From: Streptomyces sp. CB02923
GTDB taxonomy: Bacteria; Actinomycetota; Actinomycetes; Streptomycetales; Streptomycetaceae
Assembly (NCBI RefSeq): GCF_001905005.1
Contig: NZ_LWKZ01000001.1
Span: forward strand, 437,775-501,774
DNA: 64,000 bases
Reading direction: 5' to 3'
Below, piece after piece: positions 62,901 through 64,000 of the stretch (the first letter of the stretch is position 1; each line of letters begins with the position of its first letter). The notes beneath the pieces were generated by a model. That model saw only the letters and a program-made list of their open reading frames with translations, had not been told where the DNA came from and did not search any database. Position numbers and translations under genes: made by a program.

Positions 62901-64000
62901 CGACCCGGTCCACACCCAGCACCTCGGCGAACAGGGCGCACAGGGTGGCTTCCTGGTCGGTGCGGGGCATGCGGCCACTTGTGGTGGTGACGTATTCGGG
63001 TGCCGGGAGGGCCTTGCGGTCCAGCTTGCCGTTGGGCGTCAGCGGCAGCCGGTCCAGGACCATCACCACCGACGGGACCATGTATTCCGGCAGCCGCTCG
63101 GCGAGACGTGCGCGGGCCGCCTTCACGACGGCGCCGATGCCACGGGCCGCGACGGGGTTGTTGGTCCACGGGCCGCCGGTGGCAGCAGGCACGTAGACGC
63201 CCGACAGTGCCACGTCCTCCGCGTCGGCCGGGAGGATCACCGCGTCGAACAGCGCCACCGACCGCGACGACCAGGTAGGAACAATCCGGAGCCCGTGCTC
63301 ACGGCCCCGCACGATCAGGTCATCCGGATCGATGGCCGTACTGCCGAACTCCTCGGCGTCCAGTCCGTCCAGCGCCCGCTCCGCCGCCACCTCGGCAACC
63401 AGCCGCGCACTGGGAATCCCGGTGACACGCAGCGGCACACCGTCGAAGCGAGCCAGCACCGCGCCCAGATCCAGGTCAGCCGTCCATCCCAGCTGACGCG
63501 CACTGGCTACGTCCACGATCTGTTCGGGGGCCTTGTGCAGCACCACCTCGTAGCGGTGCCGCGTCAGCTCGTTGTGGTACGCACCCGGCTTGAGGCGGAT
63601 GTCCAGCGCGCCGACCCGGTCGTCGTCCGCCGCCAGCTCCGCGAAGAACTCCGGCGCCGTGACCAGCTCCTTCTCCAGCAGCACCGCCCGGTCCACCACG
63701 GCCCGTGCGGATGCGCTCCGGCCGGAGTGGACAGCCGCGTGCAGCGCCCGCAGCGAACCGGCGTGCCGCACATCACCGATCACCAGACGGCCGCCGGGAG
63801 CCAGGAGGTCGAGCAGTTGTCCGACGACCGTGGCCAGGTAAGCCCCGTCCGGGAAGTACTGCACCACCGAGTTGATCAGTACGGTGTCGAAATGACCGGA
63901 CGGCAGACCGTCCACGTCATCCGCCGCCTGGGCGCACAACCGCACCCGATCGCTCAGCCCCGCCTCCGCCACCTGCACCGACAGCCGCTCGATCACCGCA
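44935..64000 (-). CDS. Giant terminal NRPS with TE (5' end beyond window)
   Basis: More than 6350 residues are visible; the 5' end lies beyond the right edge. Visible domains: the end of an nMT, then T (near 62880); C-A-T (C HHIAGDG 62310, A TSGSTG 60900, T 59755); C-A-T (59190, 57785, 56635); C-A-T (56060, 54660, 53530); C-A-nMT-T (52950, 51470, nMT about 50560-49750, T 49130); and C-A*-T-TE (48545, A* about 47560-46030, T 45900, TE about 45740-44935 with GWSFGG near 45498). Pockets read DAATLAAVCK, DAWTVAAVCK (Phe), DLTKIGAVNK (Asp/Asn type) and DIVQLGLVWK (Gly type, giving sarcosine with the nMT). The last A domain lacks its ATP-binding and other core motifs, and its C domain reads HHIAGDAW. 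No epimerase domain is present. The TE would release or cyclise the peptide. Confidence 0.95.
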   Translation of the reverse strand, partial: AVIERLSVQVAEAGLSDRVRLCAQAADDVDGLPSGHFDTVLINSVVQYFPDGAYLATVVGQLLDLLAPGGRLVIGDVRHAGSLRALHAAVHSGRSASARAVVDRAVLLEKELVTAPEFFAELAADDDRVGALDIRLKPGAYHNELTRHRYEVVLHKAPEQIVDVASARQLGWTADLDLGAVLARFDGVPLRVTGIPSARLVAEVAAERALDGLDAEEFGSTAIDPDDLIVRGREHGLRIVPTWSSRSVALFDAVILPADAEDVALSGVYVPAATGGPWTNNPVAARGIGAVVKAARARLAERLPEYMVPSVVMVLDRLPLTPNGKLDRKALPAPEYVTTTSGRMPRTDQEATLCALFAEVLGVDRVGIDDSFFDLGGHSLLATRLVSRIRSALDVEIPIKDVFGAPTVAALAGRLAAAGERARTALVRLPRPERLPLSFAQRRLWFLHKLEGPSATYNMPLVLRLTGGADADVLRAALGDVVARHESLRTVIRESREGEPYQLVLDAAEADFGWERRTVTEAELPAALDEAARYGFDLAAEVPLRAWLHDIDDDTGVLLLLMHHIAGDGWSMGPLARDVMAAYGARVQGGAPQWAELPVQYADYTLWQRQLLGDAADPDSVYAEQVGYWTGQLTGLPDQVTFPADRPRPAVTSHEGGHLAFTIDAGLHGRLVELARRSNTTVFMVLQAGMAALMTRLGAGTDIPLGSPIAGRMDDALDDLVGFFVNTLVLRTDTSGDPSFEELLGRVRDTNLAAYAHQDVPFEHLVELLNPERSTSHHPLFQVILGLQSGQEAAFRLPGLRVEVEGVGLSVARADLVFNVAEGYDGAGEPTGIEALAEYATALYDRATVEGFAARWLRLLEQVTADPSMRIGRAELLTAAERTRLLAEWNATGADVPAKTLAGLFEDEVRRAPQAPAVLSGPLTVSYGELEARANRLAHWLCGQGVGPEKLVGVVLPRSVEMVVAVLGILKAGGAYVPVDPEYPQERREFILSDSAPVLVLDEAALRRDLSGFPDTAPDVRVAPEHPAYVIYTSGSTGTPKGVVVSHRGVASLARAQGRPMGVGTDSRVLQFASPSFDAAWAELVMAFSSGAALVVPESGRLVGEALARVLAEHGVTHVTLPPSVLGALPPGTESRLPALRTVLVAGEAVPPELVARWSADGREVVNAYGPTESTVCVSMSDPVGTTDVSAAPIGRPVPNTRTYVLDAGLRPVPVGVTGELYASGAGLARGYANRPGLTAERFVASPFDPGVRMYRTGDLARWRADGQLEYLGRADEQVKIRGFRIEPGEIASRLAAVEGVRQAAVVAREDVPGDRRLVAYVVPDGTAATTGPAGLTSYLAERLPAHLVPSAVVILDRLPLTPNGKLDRRSLPAPEYAAPADGRAPRTPQEEVLCGLFAEVLGVDRVGIDDSFFDLGGHSLLATRLVSRVRSVLGTELPIKDVFGTPTVAGLATRLGASGGRLRTALAPMPRPAAVPLSFAQRRLWFLHKLEGPSATYNIPLALRLVGGVDTEALHVALRDVVGRHESLRTVFPERDGEPYQRVLDPAGAGFGWERRTVTEAELPAALDEAARYAFELATDVPVRALLFESGARESVLLLLLHHIAGDGWSMGPLARDVVAAYTARVQGDAPQWTGLPVQYADYSLWQRELLGDEADADSVYAKQVDYWRTQLAGLPEQVSLPADRPRPAVASYEGASLLFELDAGLHGRLVELARRSNTTVFMVLQAGMAALMTRLGAGTDIPLGSPIAGRMDDALDDLVGFFVNTLVLRTDTSGDPSFEELLGRVRDTNLAAYAHQDVPFEHLVELLNPERSTSHHPLFQVILGLQNAQEAGFDLPGIQVDIEGVDLGISKADLELNVVERHGTDGGPQGVAAAVQYSTELFDGPTVEGLLVRWKRLLEQVTADPSVRIGRVELLSGDERRQIVSEWNRTAAEVPAATLAGLFAAHARRDAGAVAVVCGGESLSYGELEARANRLAHWLRGQGVGPEKLVGVVLPRSVEMVVAVLGILKAGGAYVPVDPEYPQERREFILGDSAPVLVLDEAALRRDLSGFPDTAPDVRVAPEHPAYVIYTSGSTGTPKGVVVSHRGVASLAHAQAQRLGVAAGSRVLQFASPSFDAAWWELVMAFGSGATLVVPEGGRLVGEALREVLAGQRVTHLTLPPSVLGAVPAGAETALDALAMVVLAGEAAPPELIARWSAGGREVVNAYGPTESTVCVSMSGTTDETAAPIGHPIANTRTYVLDAGLRPVPVGVTGELYASGAGLARGYANRPGLTAERFVASPFEPGARMYRTGDLARWRADGQLEYLGRADEQVKLRGFRIEPGEIESVLTGFDGVRQAVVIVREDTPGDQRLVAYAVPDATGGSAPADPAALLARLAERLPEYLVPAAVLLLDRLPLTPNDKLDRRALPVPDYAAGAAADGGRAPRTPQEETLCRLYREVLDVDRVGLDDSFFDLGGHSLLATRLVSRVRAELDVELPFRVLFEAPTVAGLVEQLGLGGPTRTALGPMPRPDLIPLSFAQRRLWFLHQLEGPSATYNMPLPLRLKGTVDHEALRAALLDAVGRHDALRTVFRVTDGEPHQVVLDAADAGFGWERRTVTEAELPAALDEAARYTFDLAAELPFRARLFELGPDDCVLLLLLHHITGDGWSMGPLARDVVTAYEARKRGAAPRWEALPVQYIDYTLWQRELLGDEDDPESMYGQQVAYWREALAGLPEQISLPADRPRPAVASYTGASVPFELDAAVHARLADLARASGGTVFMALQAALAGLLTRLGAGTDIPVGSPVAGRMDDALNDLVGFFVNTLVLRTDTSGDPGFEELLGRVRDTNLAAYAHQDVPFDHLVELLNPRRSTSHHPLFQVMLVLQDDPSGGFTLPGLDVSGETVDIGTAKADLSVNVLERHGADGAPAGIAGSVKYAADLFDRSTVEGLLARWKRLLEQMTADPSLPLGRVRLLDERERGQLLTAWNDTAVEVPEFTVAEQFEIQVRRAPDAVAVVCGTESVTYGELNARANRLAHRLIGQGVRPETRVAVVLPRSVGLVVALLAVLKAGGAYVPVDPEYPRERRAFVLADAAPLLVLDAAALDRDLSGYPDDDPETDVAMEHPAYVIYTSGSTGTPKGVVTEHRALVNYLNWAAHHYPAARGATLVPTSIAFDLTVTGLYTTLTVGGRVCLGSLDDVAGQDNAVPVALLKATPSHLPLLGDLPERWSPGEMLILGGEPLTSAALAQWRAGHRRVTVVNAYGPTETTVNCTEFRIGPKQKLPAGPVPIGRPFWNMRAYVLDARLEPVPTGTAGELYVSGAQLARGYLGRAGLTAERFVACPFEPGVRMYRTGDLARWRPDGQLEYAGRADEQIKIRGFRVEPGEVASALLDHPDVRQAVVVARDAGQGDTRLVGYVVPEGQAAFDAAALRAHAAGQLPEYMVPAAVVALDAVPLTPNGKLDHRALPAPDFGALSEGRAPRTPREELLCALYADVLGVARVTVDDSFFDLGGHSLLATRLVGRVRAALGIELPLGAVFEAPTVAGLAARLDAAGGQARTALVPMPRPQAVPLSFAQRRLWFLHQLEGPSAAYNWPLALRLTGTVDRQALRAALNDLAGRHESLRTVFPDVDGEPRQVVLEPADAVLDLRAEEVTAERLHRAVQEAAGHRFGLDSEPPVRAWLFERPDGGAPVLVLVMHHIIGDGASRAPLMRDLRTAYEARLAGTAPDWSPLPVQYADYAIWQQELLGRADEPDSMAARQLAYWKDALDGIPAQLELPTDRPRPAVADYRGGLLPFTLDAELHAGLRQLAADTRTTLFMVLQTGFAALLSRLGAGHDIPVGVPIAGRTDEALSGLVGFFVNTLVLRTDTSGDPRFGDLLARARDRSLAAYAHQDLPFEYLVEAVNPVRSLSGNALFQVMFALQNTEAPTLTMAGAEAEPYPLDSENSKFDLFLSMGEALTEAGTPDGIGATLEYATELFDRSTAEKIAAWYTGFLRAVVRDPSVRLADARLLSDAEHTELLRTRNATGGGTPAGLPHERFERQAARTPGALAVRAGDQETAYADLNRRANRLARHLLDSGIRRDSVVALALPRTADLVVALLAVWKTGAAYLPLDPANPADRLAYVLQDAAPAAVITTAALHGALPGPLPEPCVRLGDPDTEEQLLARRDDDVTDAERGTPAHPADAAYVIYTSGSTGRPKGVVISHASIAHFLDAVLTRVPMTPDDRMVAATTITFDIAAVEIHAPLLSGASVVLAPSGTAKDPLALRRLVAESGATLFQATPSVYRSMLGGSGDGPDEAAADLAGVRLLVGGEALPAALAERLHAQGGGAVNLYGPTEATVWVTTGDVTGPERPPMIGRPLPNVRVYVLDEKLRPVPDGVAGELYVAGPFLARGYLNRPGLSAERFVADPYGGPGTRMYRTGDLVKWRGQHGLEFAGRTDDQVKVRGFRIEPGEIEAALTRQDGIAAATVQVREDHDGTPRLVGYVVPDQDATADGEDGRRVASWQEVYEEVYRGQAGSGGFWEDFGIWTSSYDGSPLPLTEMHEWRAAAVGGIRRLAPRNVLELGVGNGLILSRAAPHCAAYWGTDFSAAAVETLRARVAERDDLRGRVELRAQPADDTTGLPEGFFDTVVVNSVAQYFPDARYLTDVITKALALLVPGGSLFLGDIRNLRLLRTLQAGVAAQALGADADPAALRAQVGQRTAAEEELLLAPGFFTTLAADLPDAGGVDIRLKRGTSANELSRYRYDVVITRAPAAPDPADDLPAVTWQQLGADLDGLAGPLREHPGGLRLTDVPNSRLDADRAVLRRIDGGTGPGTGTDPEAVHQYVERLGFHAVATWSARHDDRFDAVVLPGPDVPGTLVAAYRGTTPGDRTPAEYANSPARTDRTAELSRGLRAGLRRWLPEYMIPSAFVVLDRLPLSPIGKLDRKALPAPDYGLLSGGRAPRTPREEALCGLFAEVLGLERVGIDDSFFELGGHSLLATRLVSRIRKALGTEVPIAAVFEAPTVAGLAGRLDAGGRARTAPVAGARPDAVPLSYAQRRLWFLHKLEGPSATYNMPLALRLKGPLDQEALRGALHDVTARHESLRTVFPEADGEPRQVVLETAAAGFGWRVRGVTAAELPGALRDAAAHPFDLAAEPPVRAELFEESDADGGPGHVLLILLHHIAGDAWSAGRLVRDLAAAYTARRDGGTPRWPALPVQYIDYALWQRDVLGDEDDPDSAISRQIAYWRKLLDGAPEELALPADRPRPAEPSYAGGAVTFALPARTHRGLASLGTASGASPAMVIQAAVAALLAKHGAGTDIVLGTPVAGRTDEALDDLVGFFVNTLVLRADLSGDPSFGELIDRVRQAGLEAYAHQDLPFERLVEIVNPYRSTARHPLFQVMVDFGVQGTEGPGLPGLDVEAVELEAGAAKFDLDFTFNERVADDGTPGGVLGTLRYATELFDHATVTTLAERLVDLVGALVADPRQKVSRLDVRTAGERRLMAEQTARSQQRTAAPDTVVRLFERQAAATPGAPAVTAADGTLTYGQLNGRANRLARRLAGLGAGPGQVVALAAPPSARAVVALLAVLKAGAAYVALDGPDEPAPHRDALDAAGALLVVAGPGFDAAAAGGRTVVPLDETHADAPAEADLTDAERTAPLLPDHPARAAHRPAHLPVPHAALTELFAHHQEHLFADAVSAAGRERLRVALTVPLSAPGAWDALAALLAGHELHLHDTRPDLGLPTPEDTAAQLRAAGAHLVATTPRQAEQLLDAGLCTPDGDRPAPLGLVLSGEPAGTALWHRLRALPTTRAYAVHRPSGCAAAALPCRVADSAAPTLGNPSAGTGAYVLDAGLRPVPPGVTGELYVHVPQRHAAYAGAAVLTGEQLVPDPFRPGAWMYRTGELARHRTGADGPAPAPVAQPGERTTLRGLRIEPRAVEDVLTSHPAVAAAAVAVHDDGDGEEVLTAYAVPARATAAAPEPAALRAHLAERLSEHLVPAAVVLLDRLPLTVHGTLDRAALPLPQTAPDGSGRPPRTPREELLCGLFAEILGTPQVNVDDNFFELGGHSLSAVRLLVRIQAVLGVEFPVKAILETPTVAGLARRLDADTEDGALDVLLPLRTHGSKPPVFCVHAGSGLGWSYSGLLRHLDPDVPVYAVQAAGLDGSGNLPHSVEEMAAHYADRITELQPDGPYHLLGWSFGGIVAHRMADLLEKRGKRVGLLTLLDCHPASTVAREEVEESLAKVGTADVYRAMLALFDIELDDDAAARLTHETTVDLLRSENTALAGLSETEVRAMTEVTVNNARIGLDVVHRPVAAPALVLAAAEETGHRLRPGMWDPYFEGGVDFREIPCKHTHMMNPGPLELIGAIVSEKLRNTSREGTAE
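57720..58890 (-). repeat. Module repeat, copy A (pairs with 60840-62010)
   Basis: Two blocks of this module (57720-58110 in the A domain and 58515-58890 in the C domain) are nearly identical in DNA to 60840-61230 and 61635-62010, with a constant offset of 3120 bp, the length of one C-A-T module. The sequence between the blocks has diverged. This fits module duplication followed by local gene conversion. Confidence 0.8.
60840..62010 (-). repeat. Module repeat, copy B (pairs with 57720-58890)
   Basis: This is the partner of the repeat 3120 bp to the left. Identity is highest at 60901-60960 and 61081-61140 (A domain) and 61861-61920 (C domain), where the 60-base lines are the same in both copies. 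Confidence 0.8.
63541..63833 (-). repeat. Near-identical nMT segment, copy in the giant NRPS
   Basis: This is the partner of 40413-40705 (offset 23128 bp) and lies in the nMT domain cut by the right edge. The third nMT of the three-module NRPS (31790-32040) is also closely similar. Confidence 0.75.

Noticed and set aside
31000..64000. CRISPR or mobile-element repeats
   Set aside because: The many repeated segments fall at homologous places of NRPS modules and are explained by domain homology. No spacers, transposase or terminal inverted repeats were seen.

Overview
The window is a very GC-rich actinomycete-type segment, most likely from Streptomyces or a close relative. It has codon-position GC bias, GTG and TTG starts, long runs of ATGA/GTGA-coupled genes and hairpin terminators without T-tracts. 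Almost all of it is one large nonribosomal peptide synthetase (NRPS) biosynthetic cluster. Both edges cut through NRPS genes, so the cluster extends beyond the window on both sides.

Layout from left to right. (1) 1-6642 (-): an NRPS that starts with an adenylation (A) domain carrying an embedded N-methyltransferase (nMT), then T-C-A-T-C, running off the left edge. (2) 6751-7476 (+): an Sfp-type phosphopantetheinyl transferase. (3) 7487-19623 (-): a tightly coupled ten-gene operon. In transcription order it holds a TIM-barrel protein, a lone carrier protein, an AT-less KS-ACP-thioester reductase, the glyceryl/hydroxymalonyl-ACP genes (3-hydroxyacyl-CoA dehydrogenase, ACP, acyl-CoA dehydrogenase, FkbH) with an atypical KASIII-like protein among them, an MFS exporter and a stand-alone A domain. 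(4) 19624-20621: about 1 kb without a convincing gene. (5) 20622-24735: a PhyH-type dioxygenase, then a dissected C / carrier / A set whose A domain has a proline-like pocket. (6) 24776-30852 (-): SbnA and SbnB homologues for L-2,3-diaminopropionate, a SyrP/TauD-like oxygenase, an A-T protein with half a C domain, and an MbtH-like protein. (7) 30924-44183 (-): a T-(C-A-nMT-T)x3 NRPS. (8) 44935-64000 (-): a giant NRPS with five further modules ending in a thioesterase.

How the parts may fit together (inference). The peptide is rich in N-methylated residues: four complete nMT domains plus a fifth cut by the right edge belong to genes 2 and 3, and one more lies in gene 1. Pocket residues read from the A domains suggest Tyr, Phe, an Asp/Asn-like residue, N-methylglycine (sarcosine) and several further aromatic or hydrophobic residues. 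The trans-acting sets appear to supply unusual blocks: a hydroxymalonyl-extended, reductively released unit, a (hydroxy)proline-like unit, and a diaminopropionate unit. The last NRPS module has a degenerate, probably dead A domain, and the middle NRPS begins with an orphan carrier domain. Both could be charged in trans. I do not recognise the product.
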